Positions 11,490 through 24,559 of a DNA stretch of 62,000 nucleotides are shown here, in pieces. Within the stretch, counting starts at the first letter, position 1. The number at the start of each line of letters is the position of its first letter. The notes under the pieces were generated by a model. That model did no database searches. It was not told the origin of the DNA and worked only from the letters and a program-made list of their open reading frames with translations. The DNA is from Zygnema cylindricum. Taxonomy: Eukaryota > Streptophyta > Zygnematophyceae > Zygnematales > Zygnemataceae. The stretch covers positions 1-62,000 of the forward strand of contig JBBHKE010000906.1 in NCBI GenBank assembly GCA_037447655.1. The letters run 5' to 3'. A program made the translations under genes and the position numbers.

Positions 11490-11695
11490 AAAATGTCAAT
11501 ATTTTGAAATGTAAAAACTTTGGAATGTGAAAATTTTGAAATGGGGAAATTTTGAAATGGGGAAATTTAATGGAAAATTCTGAAATGTGTGGAAATTTTG
11601 GAAATTTGGGAATTTTGAAAATGTGGAATATTTGAAATGTGGGAATTCTGAAATGTGAAAATTTGAGCATTTTGAAATGCAAAAAATCATAATGA
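11490..11695. repeat. Degenerate minisatellite (AAATGTGAAAATTTTG-like)
   Basis: About a dozen variants of TTTTGAAATGTGGAAA recur every 12-18 bp. The apparent minus-strand ORFs rich in HFKI/FPK here are a by-product of the repeat. The rest of 10759-12280 is AT-rich with no gene I can support. Confidence 0.75.
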
Positions 11696-12774
11696 ACACA
11701 TCCAGATTTTAATTGAAGACGCAAAACAAAGCAAAATCCAGACAGGGGTTCAAGTAAGGTAAATCAAACATATAAATAATTAACTCATACAGTGAACATT
11801 ACTTTGTAACAGATCGCAAAGGCTAGTTTCTTGCATGGAAGAAAATTGCAACTTCAAGATTACACCAGGCAATATGCACACCATGACCTATTTTGACAGT
11901 TATAATTCGGGTTAAGGATTTATTAAGGTTAATGCAAAAGTATAACATACATTAATTTAGTGCAAGGAGACGTTGCATGTTGTAGAACACTCTTTTGAAT
12001 AGTCATTTTTATAATTTTTTTTTTTGGGCCAGAAAATATTGCGACCTAATTAGAGTTATCAACCTTAATAACGGTAGGCAGTGTAGTTTGACAGCTGTCA
12101 TATCTAAGCTTCTTAGAATAAGAAGATAGAAAATGCAAGGGAAGAAAGGGAAGAATCTGACCTGACAAGAGAAATGCGTTTCCGTAAAAAGGATCGAATT
12201 GCTTCCTTTAGGTATTTACCAAAACCTAATTGACAAACAGCATTCGTATCTTATTGTTTGAAAAAAATACAAAAAAATAAAAGCAATGCTATTTTTTTTT
12301 AAAAGGGCGAAAAAACAAAATGTCGCAAAAGCACGAACGTTCTTGTTCTCGTACTTGTCACACGTGCGAAGCAACGGAGCAGAAGCTAACAGAATCTACA
12401 AAGTCGCAAAAATAGAAACCCTAATCTTCATTCCTGCAACCCTAAGTTTGCAATCATCCGTTTCAATTCGAAGAAACGTACGATTCTTTCCACAAATCGT
12501 CCCAACCATCCTGAGCATTTTGATGAAGGTCGGCCGTACATTCTAGGTCGGTCGTACAATCTCACTCCTTGACTTAATAAAAACAGAAAATAAAACCAGC
12601 GACACGTGTACCCTAAATCCGAACACACAAGTCCAGTCTCTGTAATCCAAATATAGTGTTTACATTTCCAATCCGACCTAAAGAAACAATTCAAAACCAC
12701 ACTTGTCAGGAAGTGAAAAATGCCCCGAAATCTTCAAAAATATACATGAAAAACAGTATTCCTCTCACCAGTGT

Positions 12775-13050
12775 AGGCTGACGTCACCAACCTATCTGCC
12801 GTCTGGAAGATGGCGCAAAAAATCCCGCGTGGCAGCCGCGCACGTGGCGACATTGCATCACAGAAGAGATTCAGCGGCTGAATGGACGGCCGGCAAACGC
12901 CCGGCAGTCTACCGTCAGAAGTGCCTGCTGTCGAAAAGTTGGCCCATTCCTGTTTCGGTGGGAGTCAGGGTGCACACACTCCATCCATTTTTGCTCCATT
13001 GCTCTTCGTTTCAGGCTTTCAGCTCCTCTTCAGCAACGTACAAGTACGAC
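12775..13050. promoter_or_regulatory. GC-richer island with bZIP/bHLH-type sites
   Basis: A short GC-rich, CpG-containing stretch in AT-rich surroundings. It carries a perfect TGACGTCA (12779-12786) and a CACGTG (12841-12846), sites recognised by plant bZIP and bHLH factors. It could be a promoter and 5' leader, but no convincing coding exon follows on either strand within the next kilobase. Confidence 0.35.
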
Positions 13051-13494
13051 GTACAAACTACAGTACAGGTAAGTATATACCACGTACATACCATACGATA
13101 CTGTACTTTTGAGCAAAGAAAATTGCGTCCACGGTAAGCGTGATTCATGCGTACTATACGCGTGTAAATACATTACGTGACATGTTTACGCTACAAATTT
13201 TCTTGGAAGCATCCAAATGTCCAAAACCGTATAGCATCATTTTCCGCACTTTAAAACTCGTGTAGCGTACGAATTTGAATTATCTCATATGCAAGATTCA
13301 CACGAGAAATGGATGACGGATGAGATGAGGAAATGAATGTCTTTTTTTTTTGTTTGGACGTGAATCGCGTTTGACGCCCCCTCACGTGAACAAAAACGTC
13401 GCGATGTGATTCATGTTGCCGTACGATTATTCGCCGATAACTCAAATCCGTCCGTACCAAACAATCGTTTTCACCCGTACAACATCTGAACCAT

Positions 13495-13735
13495 AATTTT
13501 ACTTTCTTTTCTTTTCAGTTTTTCAATTTCTTTTTACCTTAAAATTTAAACTTAACTTTTTTTACCTCCCTTCTTTCACCTTCGTTTTATTCTAAAAAAT
13601 TTACTTACCTTTTATTTATTTTGTTTTCCTCTCTTCCTTCACCTTCTTTTCACCCTAAAATTAATATTTACCGTTCTTTTACTTTATTTTCCTTTCTTTT
13701 CCTTCAACTTCTTTTTACCTTAAAAATTATATTAA
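13495..13735. repeat. T-rich minisatellite, about three units of ~75 bp
   Basis: The phrase CTTCACCTTC followed by TTTTA and CTAAAA recurs around 13575, 13640 and 13705, separated by T/C-rich spacers. 13740-14690 is very AT-rich with nothing recognisable. Confidence 0.55.
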
Positions 13736-14696
13736 TAATTCGAAAACAATAAAAAAAACAGAGCCATTATCAGGTAATCAGTATCTTTTTATTTCCCCAA
13801 TAATAAAAGATATAAAGAAAACCTTAATTCTAAAAATTTAATTGTTTTTTTTAACCTACATTAATTAATAAACCATAGATGTAATTCCCATTGTTTTAAA
13901 ATGTTGAATTTCTAAAACTATTAAATAAAGATAAAAAGTGACTTAATAAGTTTTTTTAATAACTTATTTTTTACATTTTTATCATAGTGATTAATTATTG
14001 ATAAAAACCTAGGAAAGAATTTACCATTTACTAAACCTAGTGTAATAGTTACAATTAAAGTTTTAGTTTGCTGATTTACATTGTACAACACTCTCTGTAT
14101 TAATTCAACTAATTTATAATAATTTTAACACCACGACTTAAAGTTATTTCAAATTAACATTTAAATCCAAAGTTTACATAAAACCAAAACTCATGATACA
14201 AAACAAAAATTTCTAAACTTTCTTTCTTGTATTTTTTAGCCTTTTACGCCGAATATTGAATTGTGTATACATTTTTTTTCCACATTATATTAATAAAGGT
14301 TTAATTAACTAGTTTAATGTCTTTCGTATTTGATACAAAATACAGATGCCACAAAATCACAAAAAAGGGTTACCTTACAAAATAGCCCACATTATTTTGA
14401 CGTATTTCTTATGATTACAAATATACCATGGTTTTTTACTATTAAAATTTGTTATTTATTTGGTATTTTATCTTGTTGGACACTAAATCGTGTCATCAAC
14501 TAGTGAAATAGTGTGAGACTCAATTGAATTAATCGACATTATCCTAAATGTTTTTTAAAATCCTCGTATTTTATATGGTTTTATTATTTCAAGTAAAAAC
14601 TATTTTACATTCTAAAATTTTATGTCAAAACTGTGATGCAGATTATTATTGGAAGGTTGTTAGTGGAACAACACCGATTTCTAAACCCGTTCACCT

Positions 14697-14778
14697 GCCT
14701 ACCTTTACCTAAAACCCCTCTCATGAGGTGAACAACACAACCTTTACCTAAGACCCCTCTCATGCGGTGAACAACACA
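14697..14778. repeat. Two-unit tandem repeat of ~40 bp
   Basis: ACCTTTACCTAAAACCCCTC then TCATGAGGTGAACAACAC is repeated immediately with two substitutions (AAGACCCC, TCATGCGG). Confidence 0.85.
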
Positions 14779-14904
14779 GAGACGAGTAAAATGAATTTAA
14801 TATGTTAGGGTGTTCCCTCTTGATAAACAACAATCATTGTCATCAACATAGAAAAGCGGACAAACAATTGAGAAGAGTATTTTGCGTATATTTTTAATGT
14901 TGTG

Positions 14905-15640
14905 AACATTAGTCGAGTTTCATTTAAATCTTGCTCGGTTTGCCATATTTTATCTTTCATTCTTCTGTCTTTCCCTCTCCCTCACTCTCTCTCTATCTCT
15001 CTTTTTTTTCTCCCCTCTCTCACTCCCTCCCTCCATCTCTTTCTCTTTCCCTCTCTCTATTCCACTCTCCCTCCCTCCCTCCCTCCCTCTCTCACACCCT
15101 CCCAATTTGTTGTCTTTTCCTCCCAAAATGCCATCCCTCCCTCTAAGTCTGCTCTCCTCCCTCCCAATATGTCATCCCTCTCTCCCAATCTGCCCTCCCA
15201 ACCTCCCAATTCGCCCTCCCTCGCTCCCAATTTGCTCTCCCTCTTTCCCAATACGCCCTCCCGCCCACTTTCCCTCCCCCTCTTTCCCTCTCTTCCTCTC
15301 TCTTTATCTCTTTCTCTCTCTCCCTCTCCCTTTATCTCTTTCTTTCTTTTTCTCTCTCTCCCTCTTTCTCCCTCGCTTCCTCCCTCCCAATTTACCCTTT
15401 CTCCCCTTTTCTCTCTCCCTCTCACTCACCCTCTTTCCCCCTTCTCCCACCCTCCTTTTTTCTCTCCCTCCCTCCCATTTTGCCCACTCTCTCTCCCCTC
15501 TCTCTCTCCCTCCCATTTTGCCTACTCTCTCTCCCCTCTCTCCCTCCCTCCCTCACACCCTCCCAGTTTGCTCTCCCTCTTTCACAATATGTCATCCCTC
15601 CCTCCCAATTTGCCCTTCCTCCCTCCGAATTTGTAATTCA
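14905..15640 (+). repeat. CT-rich module 1
   Basis: Begins with GAACATTAGTCGAGTTTC and TCGGTTTGCCATA, then some 650 bp of pyrimidine-rich sequence with a loose 25-30-bp unit (CCCTCCCAATTTGCCCTCC and CCCTCCCAATATGTCATCC). The same opening and unit occur at 17048-18290, in the same orientation. Long ORFs here are low-complexity artefacts. Confidence 0.8.
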
Positions 15641-15654
15641 AGTGTGATGTGTAA

Positions 15655-17020
15655 AAGTTGGGATACAATTAATAGACGATTCTCAACTCCATGCCATATA
15701 ATGATCTGCATAAAATATTAAAATATCAATAAATTATTAGATACACACATTTTATGTTATTATACGAGGTAACTATCAACGTGGGCCTAACAAACCATAT
15801 ACAAAGATCTTTATGCCTTTAATTTGTTGCAATGGTTTACCACCTGTTTGATTAGATTGTTTGGGGTTCAAAAAGTGGTCCGACCCTTTGACTATACAAC
15901 AACACACCAGTGGACTTCAATTATGATTTAGATAAAGAGCACCTTAGAACTCATCTTAGATCAATCGTTGATCAAACATCCATATTAAATTACAAAACAA
16001 ATCCCACAAAAAACTATCTTTATTAATGTGTTTGCTTTGCTGGTTCTTTGTATCCTTGATGTTGTAACGTTATTTCGTTGTTCATGTATTGGTCTGTTAA
16101 TAAACACATGGTCTCATTTTTAATAAATTACAGTCGTTGTTCGCTTGATATTCGAGGTTGATTTGTTCGCCATTTCTTTTTGTTGTTTGGATTTCAACCA
16201 TACGTATTTGTTAGGATAACGCACAATTTATTAGGCTCCCATTTGATTTGACACCCATTTTATTTGACTTCCTGTCGCTTTTTTACAAAACACAATAAAT
16301 TGTTTGATTTTTTTTCTTTTACAATAATTTTTTGTTTTTAAAACTTGTAGCCGTTAAAAACTATACCTCGTCAATTAGCTTTATAAATGTTAGCACCATG
16401 TTTAAGGTATTCCAACCTTAGTTTCATTGCCTTATTTTTTTTTGCGTCGCGTTTGTTTGTGCCTCAAGTTCGCGAGTTTTTGCCACCAGTTTGCGAATTG
16501 ACAACAAACGATCTTTTTTTCCGTTCACTTTCGTTTATTTTACCCCTTTCTCCTTATCATCCGCTTGCCAGCAGTTGATAGTTGATCTCAAAGGTGAGTC
16601 TCCACTATGCTATTTTAATTTGTTCCTTTTTGGCTTATTTTTTCTCTAACATACGTCATTTATCAGTTCGGTCCACTTTCTTAATGATCCCCATTGTTTT
16701 CCCGACTATTTCATCGATTTTTTGTTCCCTTTCGACCGGTTCTATTCCTCTCTCATGTTCATCCACTCTCATAATATTTGTACCAAAAATATTGAGTAAT
16801 TCTTCAGAGGTGGTATTAAACCGCCAACTAGCCAGTTGCCTTCCCATCGACAACCTTTTTGGTGGCGTGGGGATTTCAAGCAGGTGGGTGAGCCAAACAC
16901 AAGAATTGTTATATTTTCTTCTGTAGGCCAAGCCCCGGTCAACATTTCCTCGATTCTATCTTTCTCCTCTTCATCACTACCTTTGTTTGGACACCACTCA
17001 TCAATTATTATAGGATGGGT
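15655..17020 (-). repeat. Inverted partial copy of the Harbinger Myb-like gene region
   Basis: The reverse complement of this segment matches 19130-20430 along nearly its whole length. For example GGGATACAATTAATAGACGA (15659) pairs with sequence near 20430, and GGACACCACTCATCA (16990) pairs with sequence near 19175. It therefore carries a minus-strand remnant of the Myb/SANT-like protein, including FGTNIMRVDEHERGIE near 16760-16800. Divergence, stops and indels show it is dead. Confidence 0.88.
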
Positions 17021-17047
17021 AAACTTAGGTATAGAATTAATGGTGTG

Positions 17048-18290
<1,243 letters not shown>

Positions 18291-18410
18291 AATTAAAAGT
18301 CGAATTTCAACGGCCTCAAGTAAACAAATGGAGTACCACGTTATCGATCTGCCGACATCTAGTTAATCAACACAAGAAACGACCGTAGACGATGTTTTAA
18401 AGAAAAAAAA

Positions 18411-18850
18411 CTCGGATCATGACCGTTGGTCACAAAACCAATTAGAGGTCCTTCTGGTCTATTGGGGCAAATTCCTGCACCAAAGAACAGTGGGAAAAAT
18501 ATTGAAGATCGTGAATCAAGTGCCAAGTAGCAAAAATATGACGCTAGTCTCATGTAAGCAAAAATTAAATGATCAAAAGAAAATATATAGAGCACAAGTT
18601 ATACAAAAACAAAGGATTGGAAAGAGTCAAGACTCGGATCATGACCGTTGGTCACAAAACCAATTAGAGGTCCTTCTGGTCTATTGGAGCAAATTCCTGC
18701 ACCAAAGAACAGTAGGAAAAATATTGAAGATCGTGAATCAAGTGCCAAGTAGCAAAAATATGACGCTAGTCTCATGAAAGCAAAAATTAAATGATCAAAA
18801 GAAAATATATAGAGCACAAGTTATATAAAAACAAAGGATTGGAAAGAGTC
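18411..18850 (+). repeat. 222-bp tandem duplication coding for a Myb/SANT-like segment
   Basis: Units start at 18411 and 18633 (CTCGGATCATGACCGTTGG) and are nearly identical. Each reads in frame as RWSQNQLEVLLVYW, then VGKILKIVNQVPS, then CKQKLNDQKKIYRA. That spacing of aromatic and hydrophobic residues fits the trihelix/Myb-SANT-like DNA-binding fold found in Myb-like proteins of PIF/Harbinger elements. Only a few substitutions separate the copies, so the duplication is younger than the rest of the element. A frameshift or stop (CTCATGAAAGC) ends unit 2. Confidence 0.75.
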
Positions 18851-18994
18851 TAACAAGGTTTTTTTTTAATATATTAGACCCAGTTCTACAACGGATATTC
18901 GACACAACACGATTAAATGGGGGGGGAAATGGAGTTTGGAAAAGTTCGAGAGATGGGAGAGGAAAGGGGGAAATAGAAGGGGTAGAAAAAAAAA

Positions 18995-19735
18995 CAGCTA
19001 GATAATCAAATTGGAAAGTCAAACATGAATATAGAAAGGTGCAGTCCACAACATGAGTTAGGGGGAAATAATGAGGTAGAGAGAACTAGAGGAAAACATA
19101 GATTCAAGAGTACGAGTGTGTGGGAAGAGATTAGTGAGCTAAGGAGCATTTGTACTCATCCTGTAATAGCTGATGAGTGGTGTCCTTACAAAGGTGGAGA
19201 TGAAAAAGAGAAAGATGAAATCGAAAAAATATTGGGGGAAGCTTGCACTAAAGCGGAAGATATAATAACTCCTGTGATTAGTTCACCCACCAGCTCTAAA
19301 TCCCCACGCCAACCAAAAAGTCTTCGGTCGAAAGGCAACCGGCTAGTTGGTGATTCAATGCTACCACTGAAAAATTACCTAACATTTTTGGAACAATGAT
19401 TAAGAGAGTGGATGATTATGAGGGAGGAATAGAATTGGTCAAAAAGGAACGACAAATCACCAAACACTCGGGAAAAAAACGGGGATCATTAAAGAAGTGG
19501 AGCGAACGAATATTGAACGTATATTAGAGAACAAATATCTCGAAAAGGCAAAAATAGACATAGCAGAGTGGAGAACCGAGTTTGAGATCAGTTGGCAGGC
19601 GGATGATGAAGAGAAAAGGGCAAATGAAACAAAAGAGAATGAAAGACAAGATTGTTGTCAATTCACGAACAGGAGGCAAAAACTCGCAAACTTTAGGCAC
19701 AAACAGAGGCGACAAAGTCAAAAAATGAAGTAATG
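18995..19735 (+). pseudogene. PIF/Harbinger Myb-like (ORF1) protein, C-terminal remnant
   Basis: In PIF/Harbinger elements a Myb/SANT-like protein helps bring the transposase to the nucleus and to element ends. Here a frame from about 19025 reads VWEEISELRSICTHPVIAD, then EWCPYKGGDEKEKDEIEKIL. After a frameshift near 19396 come FGTMIKRVDDYEGG and FEISWQADDEEKRA. The same protein words occur in the inverted copy (15655-17020) and in a fragment at 24560-24880. With the upstream SANT-like unit at 18411 and the convergent transposase at 20790-21665 it forms the usual two-gene arrangement. Broken by stops and shifts. Identification rests on context more than on the C-terminal sequence itself. Confidence 0.6.
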
Positions 19736-20430
19736 AAACTAAGGTTGGATTGTTTTAAACATGATGTTGACTTTTAAATAAATTATTGATGAGGTGTGAT
19801 TTTTAACGCCTATATATATATAAAAGAGAAAAAATTCTTGTAAAAAACAAAAGATCAAACATCTTATTGTTTTTGATGAAAAAAAAATAGGAAGACAAAT
19901 GAAATGGGTGTCAAATGATATGGGAGCCTAATAAAATGTGTGTTATCCTAACGAATACATGTTGTTGAAATGCAGGCAAAAAAAAAAAGGCGGACAAATC
20001 AAGCTCGCATATTAAGTGAACAACGACTTTAATTTATTGAAAAAGAGACCATGTGTTTATTAACAGACCAATGCATGAACAACGAAATAACGTTACAACA
20101 TCTAGGATACAAAGAACTAGCAAAGCAAACACATTATTAAAGATAGTATTTTGTGCATTTGTTGAGAGTCCACTGGTGTGTTGTTATATAGTCAGAGGGT
20201 CAGACCACTTTTTGAACCCCAAACAATCTAATCAAACGGGTTGAAATCACATTTCAAAAAATTGAGAGCATAAAGATCTCTGTATATGGTTTGTTGGGCG
20301 CACGTTGATAGTTGTCTCGTAAAAAAACATAAATGTGTGTATCTAATGTTTTATTGTTGATTTAATATTTTATTGAGATCACTATATGGTATGGAGTTGG
20401 CAATCGTTTTTTAATTGTATCCCAGCATCC
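19130..20430 (+). repeat. Right arm of the 1.35-kb inverted repeat
   Basis: Inverted partner of 15655-17020. The arms are separated by about 2.1 kb holding CT module 2 and the duplicated SANT-like unit. Conserved blocks include CAAAGCAAACACATTATTAA (20125) and GTTGTAACGTTATTTCGTTG on the other arm. Confidence 0.88.
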
Positions 20431-20789
20431 ACATGCCATTGAAGTACAAGATACACATATTTTAATCAACTTAATCGGTATGAATTTTTTTATTAGAAAT
20501 TAATGACTCTTTCAAGATGCATCTAAACAATAACAACACAAAAAAAAATGATATAAACAATGCATAACAAAAAGACAATGCAACACTGTATATTCCGTTC
20601 AAAATATAATTAAATGTCGTTGAATAAATCAATCAAGCAACTTAAACCTCAAAATCTTCTTTCGATTTTTGTGTGTTTCTTAACATTCAATTGTTTTCTA
20701 ATGCGACATTAAAAAATCAAACGCCCGTAATCTTAGCGGTTGGAGGCAGATCATTCCTCCTCTTCGTCATCTTCGGTCACAACATCATC

Positions 20790-21665
20790 GTCTTTACAAA
20801 ATTGACGAAATAACGCGTCTCTCAGCTTGTTCCTCCCACCTCGAGAAAATAGTGTCAAACCGTACATCCGAAATTTGCCTCCACCGTACAGGTATTGGCT
20901 CTCCATTTAGAATGAAAAAGTTGTGTAAAACACAACATGAAACAACATCAACTAGAAACCATTTCCTCCTTAACCGGTATACCCTTCAATATTTCCCACC
21001 GCCCTTTCAAAACGCCAAACGCCATTTCTATACAACCCACCCAATTGATAATGCTTTATCGAAAGGGTTTTTCTTTGCATCTCCACTGTTTTTTACTCTA
21101 TACCCTTTGAAAAAAAATTAGATAGTGGATACGCGGCATCTCCAATGATCACGGGCCGAACTGTAGTGCCACAAATTTCTTGAACCGGCTCTCTTAAAAT
21201 TTGGCGGTTTTGTAAACAAGTGTAGATTGAGGAGGCTTGGAAAATCGTAAAGTCGTGTTTCCAGCCCGGTCAGTCACAAAAAGCATCTCATCATAGAAGA
21301 CTGTGATCGCAAATTGCCTAAAGGGTCTGAAACGATCAAAATACTCAAATGCATTTTCCACGAGTCGCCACAAAAATAATATGTGCGGCTCATCGATTAC
21401 AGTGCCAATTGGTGATATTCCGGTTAACTCATTGAAACTATTGATGAATTCTTAGAACTATGGTCCATGCGGCCGTTGAATAAAAGTTGTGTGAAAGTGG
21501 TCTGCTAATACACAACAAATATCTTCAGTGTAATTAGTAATTGTTGAAATCCTTTTGCAAAATATTTCCGATATCACAATTAAAGATGTGTTGTGAGCCA
21601 AACGGTGAAGCACCACAACATATACTTTATTTATATGTAAGGCATCTCAATAGCTGGTGTACCGT
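20790..21665 (-). pseudogene. PIF/Harbinger DDE transposase (DDE_Tnp_4), decayed
   Basis: Reading the minus strand and allowing several frameshifts, the family blocks appear in order. First comes an N-terminal helix-turn-helix-like stretch with LHRLAHNTSL near 21620. Then GISPIGTVIDEPHI (about 21380-21420), where active families have an Asp-Gly-Thr-His motif. Then PGWKHDFTIFQASSIYTCLQ (about 21200-21265), then GDAAYPLSN (about 21120-21150), then IEMAFGVLKGRWEILKG (about 21000-21050) and VVSCCVLHNFFILNGEPIP (about 20880-20935). The enzyme cuts and pastes the element with 3-bp TTA/TAA target duplications. Frameshifts and stops make this copy inactive. I could not identify the terminal inverted repeats. 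It runs convergently with the Myb-like remnant. Confidence 0.88.
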
Positions 21666-22129
21666 TTTAGAATTAAAGTGTTAACATAATCACAATTTTT
21701 CCGAAAATGCGTAGCCCTTTAAAAAATTGCCTTTTCCATAATCTGTCACAATCTTGATTGCCGACATTAATGTCGTCTCAAAAACTAGTAGATCTAGAAA
21801 CATCCATCATTTTCTTCCCCTTGAGCGTGATTGTATGCGGTTGTTAATATAAATTCTCCACTCTTTTTGGAGAAGAACCAGTTGTAGTATGAAAATGAGA
21901 TAAGTAAGAATTTTCCTCTTCGCAAGAAAAAATGGTGTTCTCGAGAGAAAATAGGGTTCATTTTAAAAAATAGTAAATAACCCACCAAAACCAAAAGATC
22001 ATGACAGGGCACATAACAAAAGAATGGCGACTGAGTGCATGAAAAAACGAAAAATGAGACTGGATGGAAACAAGGTGATGAATAAAGAAAAGAAAGAAGA
22101 GAAATAGCAATAAAGAGAAAGGGATTTTT

Positions 22130-23165
22130 GAGAGAGAAGAGCTTAACAGGGGGATGGAAAGATGAAAGAAAGGAGGGAAGAGGAAGAGAGAGGAGGAGAA
22201 AAAAAAAAGGATGCAGGGAGAAAGAAAGAAAAAGAGGGGAAGAAGGAGGGGGAGAAGAGTGGGGAAAGAGAAAAAGAGGGAGGAAGGAGGGAAAGAAGGA
22301 GGAAGGAGAGAGTGAGGAAGAAACTGAAGAACGGAAAGAGGAAGTTTTTTCAATATTTAAAAAGAAAAACTTCCATTTTCTTTCCAGTTTTTCTACAGTT
22401 TCTGGCCTAGTTTTCTCATCAATTTTTAAGCTCTTTAGGCATTTTGAAACAATTTTTGGAGATGGAAGAGGGAGGAGTAAAGATGAGGCAAAGGAGAGGG
22501 ATGGGGGTGGAGGAGAGAAGGACACGTGATAGATAGGAGGAGGAATGATGAAAGAGCGGGGAGGCAAACTGGGAGGGAGGACGAGGGATGGACGAGGGAG
22601 GGATTGGAGGGAGGGAAATGGAGGGAGGAAGGAGGAAGGAGGAGGGAAGGGAAATGAGGGAGGAGGAAAGGAGGGAGGAGGGAGGGAGGAGAGGAGGAGA
22701 GGAATGGGTGGAGGGAGGGGAGGGGTGGAGGGAGAGGAGGGAGATAGGACTGGGAGTGGGGAGGGAAGGGGATGGGGAAATGGAGGGATGTGGAGAGGGA
22801 GAGAAGAGGGGAGAGGGAAAGTGGATGAGGAGAAGGAAGGGAAAGGAATGGAGGGAACGAAAGGAATGGACCGAAAATAATAACCCTTTTATGGGTTTAT
22901 GGACTCCGGCAAATTTATTGGGAGGGAGGGGAGAATAAGAGGGAGGGAGGGTAAGGGGGAGGGGGGAAGAGGGGAGATAGCGGGAGAGGGGGATAGAGGG
23001 AGAGAGAGGGAGAGGGAGAGGGAGAGGGAGAGGCAGAAGGAGAGGGAGGGGAAAGGCAAATGGAAATGGAAAGGGAAAGGGAAAGGGAAAGGGAAAGGGA
23101 AAGGGAGAGAGAGAGAGAGAGAGAGAGAGGGAGAAGAAGAAGGAGAGGAAGACGAAGAAGATTCC
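22130..23165. repeat. Homopurine (GA-rich) tract
   Basis: Over most of this kilobase the plus strand is nearly all A and G, interrupted at 22340-22445 and 22870-22915. It includes GGGAAAGGGAAA hexamers (23070-23105) and (GA)n (23107-23128). Long ORFs on both strands are low-complexity artefacts. Confidence 0.9.
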
Positions 23166-23277
23166 TTCCACCATCACTAACTGTACTACCGGAGTGAAAG
23201 TTACAAAAGCCACTCATTCCCTTATTCCATTTTATTTTTTCTTTTATCATTCAAATCCCTCCTTTAGTTTCCAAAAC

Positions 23278-23601
23278 CTACTCCACCGCGATCTGTTTGG
23301 GCAGATTCGCCTCCATCCTCTCCATGGCGCCCAGCAGCCCTCCCAGCTTCTGCTCCAGCAGCTTCTCGTGGCTGAGCTGCGCCCGGTGTACGGCCGACAG
23401 AGTCTCCGTTAGGGTTTGCAGAGTCTCCAGCTCGAGGAGATTGGTGGAGCCGTTCGAGGGTAGAGTGGGGAGGTGCGGGGAGGAGGGAGAGGCGAGGAGG
23501 GAAGGCGGGCGCGTGGCAGCCAATTTGGAGAATTCCTGGCTGAGTTGGCTGAAGGCGAGGGCGATGGAGGAGAAGTCGGGGGAAGGGAGAGAGGTAGACA
23601 T
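23278..23601 (-). CDS. Short GC-rich coiled-coil protein, unrecognised (possible first exon)
   Basis: From Met 23601 the minus strand encodes 107 residues: an Ala/Pro/Ser-rich first half (LPSPDFSSIALAFSQLSQEF) and a second half with heptad spacing of Leu (LLELETLQTLTETLSAVHRA, then LLEQKLGGLLGAMERMEANL), typical of a short coiled coil. It ends at TAG 23278-23280. It is clearly more GC-rich and less repetitive than its surroundings. The upstream CT-rich sequence would be 5' leader, and a CACGTG lies about 320 bp upstream (23924-23929). A splice donor could lie at the stop (GAGTAG then GTTTTG), so this may be one exon of a longer gene. Function unknown. Confidence 0.45.
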   Translation of the reverse strand: MSTSLPSPDFSSIALAFSQLSQEFSKLAATRPPSLLASPSSPHLPTLPSNGSTNLLELETLQTLTETLSAVHRAQLSHEKLLEQKLGGLLGAMERMEANLPKQIAVE

Positions 23602-23639
23602 GGTCGGAGAGGGAGAGAGGGAAGGTGTGGAGAGAGAGG

Positions 23640-23815
23640 AGGGGGGAAAGGGGAAAGGGGAAAGGGAAAAGGGAAAAGGGAAAAGGGGAAAGGGAAAAGG
23701 GAAAAGGGGAAAGGGAAAAGGGAAAAGGGGAAAGGGAAAAGGGAAAAGGGGAAAGGGAAAAGGGGAAAGGGAAAAGGGGAAAGAGAAGTGGTTAGAGAGA
23801 GGGCAGTGAGAAGGC

Positions 23816-23853
<38 letters not shown>
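23640..23853. repeat. (GGGAAAAGGGAAA)n minisatellite and (GA)n
   Basis: An 11-to-17-bp unit of GGGAAAAGGGGAAA type repeats about ten times to 23785. A (GA) run of about 16 repeats follows at 23818-23850. Confidence 0.9.
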
Positions 23854-23854
<1 letters not shown>

Positions 23855-24559
23855 TATTTTGATGACTCATGAAAGTTCCGCTCACCGGGTCCCACGGGAT
23901 GTTTGAGGTCCAGTGCATCATGTCACGTGGACAGGACGTGACATGACAGGATTGCGGGGAATCAAAGTTAAAAAGTGCGAAATCGAAGGGAGATTTTATA
24001 TTACGCTTTTGCGTATTAAAGCAGGTGTCATATATGGAGATCTCGGCGTATTACGCCGTATAGTATGGGAGATTCACGTATACCGGTATACGGTTTCCAT
24101 ACGTTTTCGCATATTTAAACCATTGCTCTATAGTGCGGTTCACTGCGCCGTTAAATTTAGTGCAAAAATGCCCATATAATGTGCACTTTAATTTGCAAAA
24201 GTCAAATCATCGGCACTAAAAGCACATCAATAGATTCAGACTTTAAAATGTAAAATAATTGGCTGGTTTAGTGAATTTTTGACCCTCATTGTAGCGATAC
24301 AATTTGGTTTGGAAAAGCTGACATCTGAGACGCAAGAATTATCTACATTGGACGGACATGCTAACAGATAGGCAAATAGTGTGACCTATCACAGTATGTG
24401 TTGTAATTTCAGTAATTTGTGAGGATTGAACGCAGTAGAGTTTGTCTCATCTACGTCAGCAAAATTGTAACCACGCCTCGTAGCAAGTAAGGTTACGGAG
24501 GAAATTCCCAACGCGTTCTCTGATGTTAGAACCGACCAATGACATTGGAATCTGAAGCT

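Noticed and set aside
11356-11724. 122-codon minus-strand frame with HFKI repeats
   Set aside because: By-product of the GAAATGTGAAAATTTT minisatellite.
12703-13137. 144-codon plus-strand frame over the GC island
   Set aside because: No recognisable domain, start at an unfavourable site, and codon composition like the surrounding DNA.
21794-22567. Minus-strand frame of 257 codons
   Set aside because: Mostly translation of a GA-rich tract; ends show no family resemblance.
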